A stretch of DNA of 23,002 bases from Desulfobulbaceae bacterium (GTDB taxonomy: Bacteria > Desulfobacterota > Desulfobulbia > Desulfobulbales > Desulfocapsaceae), in assembly GCA_030632405.1 (NCBI GenBank), contig DAOVUU010000002.1, positions 1 to 23,002 on the forward strand, given 5' to 3'. The notes beneath the pieces are model-generated. The model had not been told where the DNA came from, did no database searches, and saw only the letters and a program-made list of their open reading frames with translations. Positions 15,423 through 23,002 of the stretch are shown here, in pieces (the first letter of the stretch is position 1; every line of letters starts with the position of its first letter). A program made the position numbers and the translations under genes.

Positions 15423-16919
15423 ATGTCCACGGATATACTTATTAATTCAACAAGCCACGAGGTGCGCCTTGCACTTGTGGAAGATGGTACCCTGAGCGAA
15501 TTTCACATGCAGAGACATAGTGAGAAAGGCATTATGGGTAACATATACAAGGGGAAAATTGTTCGCGTCCTCCCTGGAATGCAGGCTGCATTTGTGGATA
15601 TTGGAATGGAGCGTACCGGATTTCTCTATGTTGCAGATATTCATGTCGCCTGCAATTCACCGGAAACTGATTCTAATAGTGATGATTTTTCCAATAATCA
15701 TACAAGCCCTCATAACCTTCCAATAGAAGATTTATTGAAGGAAGGTCAGGATATTGTCGTTCAGGTCAGTAAGGACCCTATCGGCACAAAAGGAGCACGA
15801 TTAACCTGTCATATCACCATCCCATGCCGCAACCTAGTATTTATCCCCCTCACAGATCATATTGGAATATCAAGAAAAATTGAAGACGAGGAAACCAGGG
15901 ATCAGTTAAAGGCTCACATTGAAAAAATTCGCCCCCCTGGAGCGGGTTTTATAGTCAGAACTGTTGCTGAATTCGCAACCCGGGAAGAACTCGAAGCAGA
16001 CATCGTATTCCTTATGGCACTATGGGAGGATATTATTGACGAGGTTGATGGCAAAATTGCACCAGCCCTGCTCTATGCAGATCTCGATATCACCCTGCGC
16101 TCTATCAGAGACTTTTTTACAAAAGATGTAGACTCTCTTCTTATTGATGATCCCGTCGGTCACAGAAAACTCCTTGGATTTGTAAAAACATTTGCACCTC
16201 AATTAGGGAATAAAATTTCCCTTTATAGCGAAGACATCCCACTGTTTGAGGCCTACAACATAGAGGCTGAAATTTCCAGGGCCACTGAAAAAAAAGTCTG
16301 GCTGAGGTCTGGCGGGTACATCATTATTGAAAGTACAGAAGCACTCTCAGTTATTGATGTAAATACCGGCCGGTTTGTAGGGAAACGGAATCTTAATGAA
16401 ACCATTTTCAAAACAAACATTGAAGCCGCTACAGAGATTGCGTTCCAACTCAGACTTCGAAATATCGGTGGTATTATAATCATTGATTTCATAGATATGG
16501 AAGATGAAATTCACCGTGAAGAACTCTTTACTACCTTCAAAAATGCCGTCAAAAAAGACAAGAACAGAAACAACATTCTCAAACTGTCAGAGTTTGGGCT
16601 TGTTCAGATGACCAGAAAAAGAAACTCGGAAAATCTTCTTCAACTCATGTGCGAACCCTGTCACTACTGTGCAGGTGAAGGTATGATCAAATCCAGGCGG
16701 ACCATCTGTTATGAGATTTTTCGAAAAATCAGCAGAAATGCACGTAGAACTGAAGGATCCACTATTACCTTGAGAGTACACAGCAGAATTGCAGATATGC
16801 TCAATATAGAGGAAGAGCCCACTTTAATACAATTAGAGAAAAATACGGGTAAACGAATTATCATAGCGCCTTCAAAAGAGCTGCATATCGAAAAATATGA
16901 AATACTATGGCAAACATAG
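15423..16919 (+). CDS. rng: Ribonuclease G (RNase E/G family)
   Basis: A 498-aa single-strand endoribonuclease for rRNA 5' end maturation and mRNA turnover. The S1 domain begins at about residue 38 (GNIYKGKIVRVLPGMQAAFVDIG) and has an acidic insert (about 80-100, DSNSDDF). The catalytic region has SVIDVNTGRFVG and IIIIDFIDMED, with the Mg-binding aspartates. A CEPCHYCAGEG zinc-link motif near residue 415 allows dimerisation. Length fits RNase G or CafA; there is no long RNase E scaffold tail. The ribosome site is weak. It is followed by the M23 peptidase gene after about 190 bp. Confidence 0.95.
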   Translation: MSTDILINSTSHEVRLALVEDGTLSEFHMQRHSEKGIMGNIYKGKIVRVLPGMQAAFVDIGMERTGFLYVADIHVACNSPETDSNSDDFSNNHTSPHNLPIEDLLKEGQDIVVQVSKDPIGTKGARLTCHITIPCRNLVFIPLTDHIGISRKIEDEETRDQLKAHIEKIRPPGAGFIVRTVAEFATREELEADIVFLMALWEDIIDEVDGKIAPALLYADLDITLRSIRDFFTKDVDSLLIDDPVGHRKLLGFVKTFAPQLGNKISLYSEDIPLFEAYNIEAEISRATEKKVWLRSGGYIIIESTEALSVIDVNTGRFVGKRNLNETIFKTNIEAATEIAFQLRLRNIGGIIIIDFIDMEDEIHREELFTTFKNAVKKDKNRNNILKLSEFGLVQMTRKRNSENLLQLMCEPCHYCAGEGMIKSRRTICYEIFRKISRNARRTEGSTITLRVHSRIADMLNIEEEPTLIQLEKNTGKRIIIAPSKELHIEKYEILWQT

Positions 16920-17108
16920 GAAAAATCTCCCTGAATTTGTCTTTAAATGATGGCCTTTTCTTCCTGACTCTTTGCTGTTCTGAAAACTTTATCCTCCTGT
17001 ACGCAGGGACCCAAACCTTGAGATTTCAGCTAAATGGGTGTGGGGAAATTCCATCTCCACCTTGGCATAGTCTATTATAAACTCTTTTATACAGGATCTA
17101 TTAACGTT

Positions 17109-18485
17109 ATGGCTTTTCGAAACAGGAGAAAATCAGCAGCACCAGGTCGATTCTTATTAATTCTTTTACTGGCACTTATCACTATCGGAGCAGTTGGCTC
17201 ATATTTTATGTTTTTCGAAGGTGAAAAACCGGTTGCCAGTCTTGACAAGACCAATGAATATATCGGGAAAAACAGTACTATTCAATATACTGTAGCTGAC
17301 CGTAAAAGCGGTATTCAGTCTATTGCTGTCTATGGCACTCAAGGAGATATGAAAAAACTTCTGCATACTGTCACTTTCCCGAGAAGTTCCTACATTGGTC
17401 AAGCAGGTCCTTTCGAACTGAGCCAATCCATCTCTTTTGATACCCAAAAACATGGATTTAAAGAAGGACAGCTAACAGTAACTCTTGAGACTTTCGATTT
17501 TTCATTGCGAGGATGGCTGAAGGGAAACAAAACTGTTGTCCATAAAGAAATCACAGTCGATACCAAACCACCACGCATTGAGATGCTGCACAATGAAAAA
17601 TATATCATTCCAGGAGGAGCTGGGATTGCTATATATCGACTTTCTGACAGTGATACCAGACATGGTGTGATAGCTAATGGATACTTCAATCCAGGGTTTC
17701 TAATCGGTGATGGCAGGGATGACACCTTCATCTCTTTTTTTGCCATTCCCTATGACGCTGAAAAAATAGATTCACTTAAAATCACTGCTCTTGATAAAGC
17801 TGGGAACAGTGCTAATTTTCCCTTCTCAACAACCTACAAAGCCGATCGCAAAAAGAAGGATAAAATTAACGTCAGCGATGGATTTCTGAACAGAAAGATA
17901 CCTGAGTTTCAACAATACTACCAGGAAATGACAGGTTCCCTTCTCGAAAAATATCTCTACATAAACAACACAGTACGGAAAGAGAACAACCAGAAAATAA
18001 GCGAACTATGTAATAATCCGAGAGAAAAACGATTCTGGAAAGGACGGTTTCTGCGAATGGCTGGAAGTTCACGTGCCGGTTTCGCAGATTACAGGACCTA
18101 TTATTTTAATGGTAAAGCGATAGACAACCAGACACATCTCGGTATGGATATAGCTTCAACACGCAGGGCAGGTATTAAAGCGGCCAATCATGGTGTTGTT
18201 ATTTTTGCAGATTATCTCGGGATATATGGCAACATGGTAATGATAGATCATGGCCAGGGAGTTTTCAGCCTCTACTCCCATCTCAGTCAGATTAATGTTG
18301 CCGTTGACGACGAGGTTAACCAGCAGACTATCCTCGGATTAACAGGCACAACAGGAATGGCAGGTGGTGATCATTTACATTTTTCGATGCTGGTAAATGG
18401 GGTCTTTGTAACACCTAAAGAATGGTGGGATCAACATTGGATAGACGTTACCATAGAAGAGCCGATAACAGATTCCAAATTTTAA
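17109..18485 (+). CDS. Membrane-anchored M23 family metallopeptidase (LytM domain)
   Basis: A 458-aa protein from ATG 17109, chosen over the upstream ATG at 17034 because it gives a standard N-terminus: basic residues and then a single membrane helix at about 14-35. AGGA lies 12 bases upstream. A beta-rich region (about 45-250) of Ig-like character follows. The M23 domain (about 335-440) has all zinc ligands: H343 and D347 in HLGMD, and H424 in HLHF, with H391 in YSHL. It would cut peptidoglycan cross-bridges or stem peptides in the periplasm. Because the ligands are intact it should be active, unlike the degenerate EnvC/NlpD activators. Confidence 0.92.
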   Translation: MAFRNRRKSAAPGRFLLILLLALITIGAVGSYFMFFEGEKPVASLDKTNEYIGKNSTIQYTVADRKSGIQSIAVYGTQGDMKKLLHTVTFPRSSYIGQAGPFELSQSISFDTQKHGFKEGQLTVTLETFDFSLRGWLKGNKTVVHKEITVDTKPPRIEMLHNEKYIIPGGAGIAIYRLSDSDTRHGVIANGYFNPGFLIGDGRDDTFISFFAIPYDAEKIDSLKITALDKAGNSANFPFSTTYKADRKKKDKINVSDGFLNRKIPEFQQYYQEMTGSLLEKYLYINNTVRKENNQKISELCNNPREKRFWKGRFLRMAGSSRAGFADYRTYYFNGKAIDNQTHLGMDIASTRRAGIKAANHGVVIFADYLGIYGNMVMIDHGQGVFSLYSHLSQINVAVDDEVNQQTILGLTGTTGMAGGDHLHFSMLVNGVFVTPKEWWDQHWIDVTIEEPITDSKF

Positions 18486-18544
18486 TCGGAATTCTAATTA
18501 TTCAAGATACCCAAAAGAATAACTACCCCGTTCAATGCAATGCC

Positions 18545-18581
18545 CACCTGAAGGGGCAACGTCCCCCTTGTTTACCGGGTG
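18545..18581. other. Nested hairpin downstream of the M23 peptidase gene
   Basis: AAGGGG (18551-18556) pairs with CCCCTT (18564-18569), enclosed by CACC (18545-18548) pairing with GGTG (18578-18581). No run of T follows, so it is not a standard terminator. I recognise no RNA family. The rest of 18486-18649 holds no gene that I can see. Confidence 0.4.
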
Positions 18582-18649
18582 AACCTGTAAATTGAAGGAA
18601 ACGTTACATTTCTCCTGTATGCATTACAATGAAGAAAATGAGTGTAACT

Positions 18650-18840
18650 TTTATCAATCTTGATAAACTCGTAAAAACTTAAAATCCCCAATGGCTAAGT
18701 AAAAAGATTCATATGCGAGGCGCGTATATTTTCTATTATTTCGGCGTACTACAGTACGTCGTGATGATAGAAAATTTAAGGCAACGAAGCAGGTAAGCGA
18801 GCCTGCGAGACTCCGGATGGAAAGTTTTTACGCCGCCATC
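18650..18840. repeat. Dispersed palindromic repeat, copy D (type 2) with adjacent solo end
   Basis: The core runs from ATGGCTAAGTAAAAAG (18691) to the inverted TTTTTACGCCGCCATC (ends 18840). It contains an imperfect hairpin at 18728-18775 (ATTTTCTATTATTTCGG mirrored by the GATGATAGAAAAT side) and the 38-nt module at 18781-18818 that is identical to copy B in inverted orientation. Just before it, 18650-18667 is a perfect 8-bp inverted repeat (TTTATCAA/TTGATAAA). It overlaps 17 nt (18661-18677) shared with the right end of copy C on the other strand. The element's end supplies part of the stop codon of the 55-aa gene. Confidence 0.85.
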
Positions 18841-19006
18841 AATCTTCGAAATCGTAGTCAGGTTGATTACAGAGGGAACAACGCAGAGTCTGATCTCCTT
18901 TATCAAAAATCCATTCCCATTTTTTCGCCTTGATCATTGATTCTTTTTCGACTCCACAGGTAATGCACACCCATTTGTCACCTTCCTCAGTTTCATATAA
19001 ATGCAT
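18839..19006 (-). CDS. Small zinc-ribbon-like protein (55 aa)
   Basis: A short open frame beginning MHLYETEEGDKWVCITCG and ending LCNQPDYDFED. Two CxxC pairs, C14/C17 and C43/C46, are spaced as in rubredoxin-like or zinc-ribbon knuckles, with aromatic residues W30, W32 and F34 between them. Charged and short, it is probably a cytoplasmic metal-binding protein. The function is not recognised. The TGA stop overlaps the terminal GCCATC of repeat copy D. There is no strong ribosome site (a GTGGG lies about 8 bases upstream of the ATG). It is the only minus-strand gene between rng and the right edge of the window. Cysteine spacing and codon composition make it credible as a gene. Confidence 0.7.
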   Translation of the reverse strand: MHLYETEEGDKWVCITCGVEKESMIKAKKWEWIFDKGDQTLRCSLCNQPDYDFED

Positions 19007-19282
19007 TACTACACCCACTTTTATCCGCCCGGATTAGACCGGAACTTTTTTAGATACCTTACTCCAGAAACCCTGTCACAAAAAACAAGAAGCTGAGTTT
19101 TCTGTCTCTCTTTTAATACCACTCTAAGAAGTAGCTAAATATAGAAAAGAATTCTAAAAGAGCCAATGTTTAAATTCACATCGTTGAGTTCGGGCTTGTT
19201 TGGAAAACGTTTTTTCAGTACTGTTGTCTTGTAATGAATTCTCAATTATTATTTTTAAAAATATTTCGCGAATTAGATAATT

Positions 19283-20698
19283 ATGAAAACAGCATCTAGC
19301 CTGCCTCTCCTCTTATACAGCTATCTTGCAACCGAAATGCTTGCTCCTTTTTTTGCAAGTTTTGTCGTAATGAACTGTGTTTTTTTTCTGGTTAAACTCA
19401 TACCTTTTCTCAACTTCACCCTCGAACTGAATATTGGACTAGCTGATTTTGTGAGACTTTTTGCATATCTTTTCCCTAATATCTTCCTCTATTCGATTCC
19501 TATGTCTGCAATGATCGGGATGACAATAGGTTTTGCCCGACTCTCAAGTGACTCTGAAATTCTTGCATTGAAGGCTAGCGGCATAAGTATCTACCAGGTT
19601 TTACCACCGGCTATCATTGTATCTATATTTATAGCTCTGCTCACCGGATATTTTTCAATAAAAATTATTCCTTTGAGTGAAGTCTCTATGAAACAACTTG
19701 TCTATCAACTTCTGACCGAAAAAATCAATCATGGTATCAAAGAACATTCCTTTACGGAAGCTTTAGGAGATGTTGTTATTTATGTAGATAAAATTAATAA
19801 AGAAAACAATGAGTGGGAAAAAGTTTGGGTTTCGGACAAGAGAGGTGCTAAAAACCCGGTTATTACAATGGCATCTGTAGGTTCTATGAGTAGTAATATT
19901 GAGAACATGATGGTTTCAATAATCCTTCGAAACGGCAGTCTGCATCGACCCAGTAACGATAATGCACAGATAGTTCAGTTCAATAAATATATAATCAATA
20001 TTCCGTTATTGCCTCCTGAAAGCAAGCAAACTCGCCTCAAACGGAGTTCACTTACAATGGGGCAACTTCTTGAATCCTCTCGGTTGGAAAAGAAAAACAC
20101 AGAATATAAACGAAAATTGCTTATAGAATACCACAAACGACTCGTTCTCCCCGTGGGTTGTTTAGTTCTAAGCCTTATCGGACTCCCTCTGGGTTTACAG
20201 GCGAGACCAGGAAAAAAAGCAGTTGGTATACAGGCTGGTCTTGCCATCTTCATCCTCTATTATATCTTATTTACATTCGGTAAAACGCTTGCGGAAGAAG
20301 ATGTGTTACCTATTGCACTTGCCATGTGGACACCCAATATTCTTTTCCTGCTGTTGGCAATTTACTGGATAATTCAGGCCTCAAATGAAAGGCCCCTACT
20401 CCCTGAAAATATTACCAGTTTTTTTAGACAAAATCTCAATCAACTCTTCAGAGTTTTTAAAAAATGGTACAAAAATACAATCAAGAACTTTAGGAACCCG
20501 GATTTAGTTGAAGATGAATTCCCTGACGACGGTGCCTCGCATACTGTTAAAACAGCAATTAGAGGCAATGTCAAAAGTAGGATATTTCATTTACCAGAAT
20601 GTGAGTTTTATGATAGCAAAAACTGCACAATTGAATTCAAAGACGTTGATATTGCACTCAAATACGGTTTTGAACAATGTCGATTCTGTAAAGAATAG
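19283..20698 (+). CDS. LptF/LptG-family LPS export permease with C-terminal Ada-like zinc domain
   Basis: A 471-aa inner-membrane protein of the YjgP/YjgQ family, the transmembrane part of the LptB2FG exporter that moves lipopolysaccharide to the periplasmic bridge. There are three N-terminal helices (about 16-38, 60-82, 106-128), a periplasmic domain (about 130-280) and three C-terminal helices (about 290-363). The SSDSEILALKASGISIYQVLP coupling segment and the GLPLGLQARPGKK block are typical, and LptF is more likely than LptG. Residues about 428-471 add something unusual: an Ada N-terminal-like metal site with H436, C440, C466 and C469 (plus C448), ending GFEQCRFCKE. There is no second lpt permease gene beside it. 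No ribosome site is visible at ATG 19283. Confidence 0.88.
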   Translation: MKTASSLPLLLYSYLATEMLAPFFASFVVMNCVFFLVKLIPFLNFTLELNIGLADFVRLFAYLFPNIFLYSIPMSAMIGMTIGFARLSSDSEILALKASGISIYQVLPPAIIVSIFIALLTGYFSIKIIPLSEVSMKQLVYQLLTEKINHGIKEHSFTEALGDVVIYVDKINKENNEWEKVWVSDKRGAKNPVITMASVGSMSSNIENMMVSIILRNGSLHRPSNDNAQIVQFNKYIINIPLLPPESKQTRLKRSSLTMGQLLESSRLEKKNTEYKRKLLIEYHKRLVLPVGCLVLSLIGLPLGLQARPGKKAVGIQAGLAIFILYYILFTFGKTLAEEDVLPIALAMWTPNILFLLLAIYWIIQASNERPLLPENITSFFRQNLNQLFRVFKKWYKNTIKNFRNPDLVEDEFPDDGASHTVKTAIRGNVKSRIFHLPECEFYDSKNCTIEFKDVDIALKYGFEQCRFCKE

Positions 20699-20832
20699 AG
20701 AGGTGAATAAAAATTATTAGTACTCGATTTTTTGTTTTTTTGTAGAAAAAAGTGTCTATCATTCTGAGTGAGAAGATTTGTCTGCTCACTTCAGGCTACC
20801 TTCCTACATTTTCATACGGGAGATTTACATAA

Positions 20833-22437
20833 ATGAAATTGCCTACATCCATGGAAATGAGAACAATCGATAATTCAGCGATTGAAGATTTTAACATTCC
20901 AGGCATAGTATTGATGGAAAATGCAGGCCTCGGTACCGTTAGAATGATAGAACAGCAGTGTGGATCATGCAAAAACACATTCGCACCTATTTTTATCGGT
21001 CCAGGGAACAATGGCGGAGATGGCTTAGTCATAGGAAGACATCTCCATCAGCGCGGTTGTCAGCCAATTTTTTTCTTTCTAGTAGATCCGGATACCCTTA
21101 GAGGCGACGCTGCAGTTAATCTGAAAATAATACAAAAAATCAGGCTGCCATTACATATAATCGACAACATGAATAAGGTCGAAACTATTCCGAACCTTAT
21201 CCAGAGATATGAGACCCGAAAAAACTTTTGTTATGTTATTGTCGATGCCATTTTCGGAATAGGTCTGGTAAGAAAAGTTGAGGGCCATTTTGGTGCTGTA
21301 ATTGATCTTATAAACCGAAAGGACATTGGCCCTAAATGTTGTGTGGTTTCCGTTGATACGCCATCGGGGTTGGACTCTAATACCGGAAAAACTCTTGGTA
21401 CCTGTATCAGGGCAGATTTTACCGCAACATATGGCTGTGCAAAACCAGGCCATTTTATACATGATGGCACCTCAAGGACTGGGAAACTTGAGGTTATCGA
21501 TATTGGAATCCCTCAAGAAGTTATTCAAAAGGTTCGTATCAGGACAGAGTTATCAACAAAGAATAACTGTAGAAAAATGGCAGCGTGCCTGCTCCGAAAA
21601 ACGAATTCCCATAAAGGCACCCATGGTCACCTTTTAATTATCGCCGGGTCACCAGGTAAAACAGGTGCCGCCATTTTAGCAGCTAAAGGTGGAATAAGAA
21701 CAGGAACTGGCCTGGTCAGTCTTTTAGCACCTCGCAATCTTAATTCAATTTATGAAATTTCTCTTCTGGAAGCAATGACAATTCCTCTTGAAACAAGCAC
21801 TGATTTTTTCCTGTATGACGATATTGATCTCATTCTTGAATCCATAAAAGGCAAACAGGCTGTAATCATCGGCCCCGGGCTTGGCATAAATGAAAGCACC
21901 AGACAACTGGTATTGCATCTTTACCATGAAGCTGAATGCCCGCTTGTCCTGGATGCTGATGCTTTAAATATACTTGCTTTATGCAAAACTGAAATTAAGA
22001 GTCCGGGAGGACCCAGAATTTTCACCCCCCATCCTGGGGAACTTGGCAGACTAATAGGTCAATCTTCTGAAATAATTCAGGAGAACCGGGTTAAATCGGC
22101 AAAAATCGGCTATAAGCTTTTTAAAAATCCTGATCATGATATAATACTTATACTTAAGGGTGCCGAGACCCTGATCGTGACAGATGAAGGATCGACAGTT
22201 ATCAACACAACCGGCAACCCGGGAATGGCAACCGGAGGGATGGGCGATGTTCTGAGTGGTGTTGTCGGTGCACTTATCTGCCAGGGAATGACAAATCATA
22301 GTGCAGCAGTAGCTGGTGTTTTCATACATGGTAATGCAGGAGATGATCTCTATAAACAGAGCGGCAATGGGTATACTGCAGCTGAACTGGCTGATAGAAT
22401 ACCGGCCACCCTTAACAACCTTTTACCTTACTCCTGA
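20833..22437 (+). CDS. nnr: Bifunctional NAD(P)H-hydrate epimerase / ADP-dependent NAD(P)H-hydrate dehydratase
   Basis: A 534-aa metabolite-repair enzyme that restores damaged, hydrated NAD(P)H. The N-terminal YjeF epimerase domain (about 1-225) shows MENAG, FIGPGNNGGDGLVIGRHL and VDTPSGLDSNTG. The C-terminal ribokinase-like dehydratase domain (about 250-530) shows GSPGKTGAAILAAKGGIRTG, IGPGLG, LDADALNIL, FTPHPGELGRL and GNPGMATGGMGD with the catalytic D472. GGGAG lies 10 bases upstream of ATG 20833. The CBS-domain gene follows after 250 bp; in many relatives of the presumed host, nnr, a CBS protein and tsaE are neighbours (general recollection), but here tsaE is elsewhere. Confidence 0.96.
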   Translation: MKLPTSMEMRTIDNSAIEDFNIPGIVLMENAGLGTVRMIEQQCGSCKNTFAPIFIGPGNNGGDGLVIGRHLHQRGCQPIFFFLVDPDTLRGDAAVNLKIIQKIRLPLHIIDNMNKVETIPNLIQRYETRKNFCYVIVDAIFGIGLVRKVEGHFGAVIDLINRKDIGPKCCVVSVDTPSGLDSNTGKTLGTCIRADFTATYGCAKPGHFIHDGTSRTGKLEVIDIGIPQEVIQKVRIRTELSTKNNCRKMAACLLRKTNSHKGTHGHLLIIAGSPGKTGAAILAAKGGIRTGTGLVSLLAPRNLNSIYEISLLEAMTIPLETSTDFFLYDDIDLILESIKGKQAVIIGPGLGINESTRQLVLHLYHEAECPLVLDADALNILALCKTEIKSPGGPRIFTPHPGELGRLIGQSSEIIQENRVKSAKIGYKLFKNPDHDIILILKGAETLIVTDEGSTVINTTGNPGMATGGMGDVLSGVVGALICQGMTNHSAAVAGVFIHGNAGDDLYKQSGNGYTAAELADRIPATLNNLLPYS

Positions 22438-22514
22438 AAGTCTGTCATAAAAAACAACAGATAAGCGAAGACTTCGAAACGGAAAAGGGGTTTTAAAATT
22501 ATGAACATAAAATT

Positions 22515-22568
22515 CACCACCAAGGTACTTATGCCGTCTTGCTTACCGTTGTTACGGTGTTAGTGGTG
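22515..22568. other. Nested inverted repeat upstream of the CBS-domain gene
   Basis: CACCAC (22515-22520) and GTGGTG (22563-22568) enclose a small hairpin ACCGT-TGTT-ACGGT (22545-22558). There is no T run, so a terminator is unlikely. It lies in the 250-bp gap between nnr and the CBS gene; nothing else is recognised there. Confidence 0.35.
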
Positions 22569-22687
22569 TAGAAAGTTGATCTTATTTAAATGCTTAAACT
22601 CTCACTCTTCATTTGCTAAACTCAAAAAGAGGTTCTTTGAATACCGAAAAAAATCCTTTTTCTTGAAATAAACCTGGAGGAGAATCT

Positions 22688-23002
22688 ATGCTTAAAAGTT
22701 CCGACATAATGACACAATCTGTAATTACTGTAAAAAAAGAGACCTCGGTTAAAGAACTGGCCCGCATTTTAACAAACCACAGCATTAGTGGAGCTGTAGT
22801 AGTAGACAACGAAGACAAGGTAATCGGCATTGTCACAGAAAGTGATTTAATATTTCAGAATAAAAAATTACATATACCGTCTGTTGTAGCAATCCTCGAC
22901 TCGTATTTTTTCCTCGAAAATCCTGATAAAATGGGACAGGAAATACAAAAAATAGCAGGTGCGACGGTAGGCGATATTTTTTCAGACGATGTGGTAACCG
23001 TA
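22688..23002 (+). CDS. CBS-domain protein (3' end outside window)
   Basis: The first 105 codons are visible. KSSDIMTQSVITVKKETSVKELARILTNHSISGAVVVDNEDKVIGIVTESDLI is a complete first CBS motif. A second half begins (VGDIFSDDVVTV) at the window edge. Paired CBS motifs form a Bateman module that senses adenine nucleotides or S-adenosyl compounds. The partner or output is unknown. A good GGAGGA ribosome site precedes ATG 22688. Confidence 0.9.
   Translation, partial: MLKSSDIMTQSVITVKKETSVKELARILTNHSISGAVVVDNEDKVIGIVTESDLIFQNKKLHIPSVVAILDSYFFLENPDKMGQEIQKIAGATVGDIFSDDVVTV

Noticed and set aside
17034..17108. Earlier ATG for the M23 peptidase
   Set aside because: The extra 25 residues precede a standard basic/hydrophobic N-terminus and have no better ribosome site.
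20699..20832. Hairpin AGTGAG/CTCACT between lptF and nnr as a terminator
   Set aside because: The 12-base loop and lack of a following T run make it unconvincing.
1..23002. CRISPR array, tRNA, rRNA, phage or defence island
   Set aside because: No regularly spaced direct repeats, no RNA gene sequence I recognise, and no integrase, transposase or nuclease cluster. The repeats present are single palindromic elements far apart.

Overview
The window is a stretch of ordinary chromosome, AT-leaning by eye. It probably comes from a Desulfobacterota (deltaproteobacterial) bacterium, perhaps of the Desulfobulbales type. This placement is inference. It rests on gene content (a CobD-CobQ fusion, a YcaO-TPR protein, a short-form LeuC/LeuD pair, a spore-photolyase-like radical SAM protein in a Gram-negative context shown by LptF) and on the look of the proteins, not on a marker gene. 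I saw no rRNA, tRNA, CRISPR array, transposase or phage gene.

Region 1 (1-4622, minus strand) is a late-cobalamin operon. Reading 5' to 3' it runs: alpha-ribazole phosphatase-like cobC, cobU, cobT, cobS, then a cobD-cobQ fusion that leaves the window at base 1. Together these make the aminopropanol phosphate arm, amidate the corrin ring, activate cobinamide and the lower ligand, and join them. A dispersed hairpin repeat sits between cobU and cobT.

Region 2 (4686-8966, minus strand) holds a 582-aa YcaO-TPR protein directly upstream of the cob genes, then tsaE (t6A tRNA modification ATPase), then a YejA-type periplasmic binding protein with no transporter genes beside it. Region 3 (9307-11148, plus strand) is leuC-leuD.

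Region 4 (11191-15281, minus strand) has a CbpA-type DnaJ protein, ssb, a SplB-like radical SAM protein and a family 2 glycosyltransferase. Region 5 (15423-23002, mostly plus strand) has RNase G, a membrane-anchored M23 peptidase, a 55-aa zinc-ribbon protein on the minus strand, an LptF permease with an Ada-like zinc domain on its C-terminus, bifunctional nnrE-nnrD, and the start of a CBS-domain protein.

The most unusual items are the LptF/Ada-like fusion, the CobD-CobQ fusion, the YcaO-TPR protein beside cobalamin genes, and a family of about 57-200 bp palindromic repeats (four copies, two subtypes). Three of those copies abut stop codons almost exactly. I did not find a clear new defence or mobile system.
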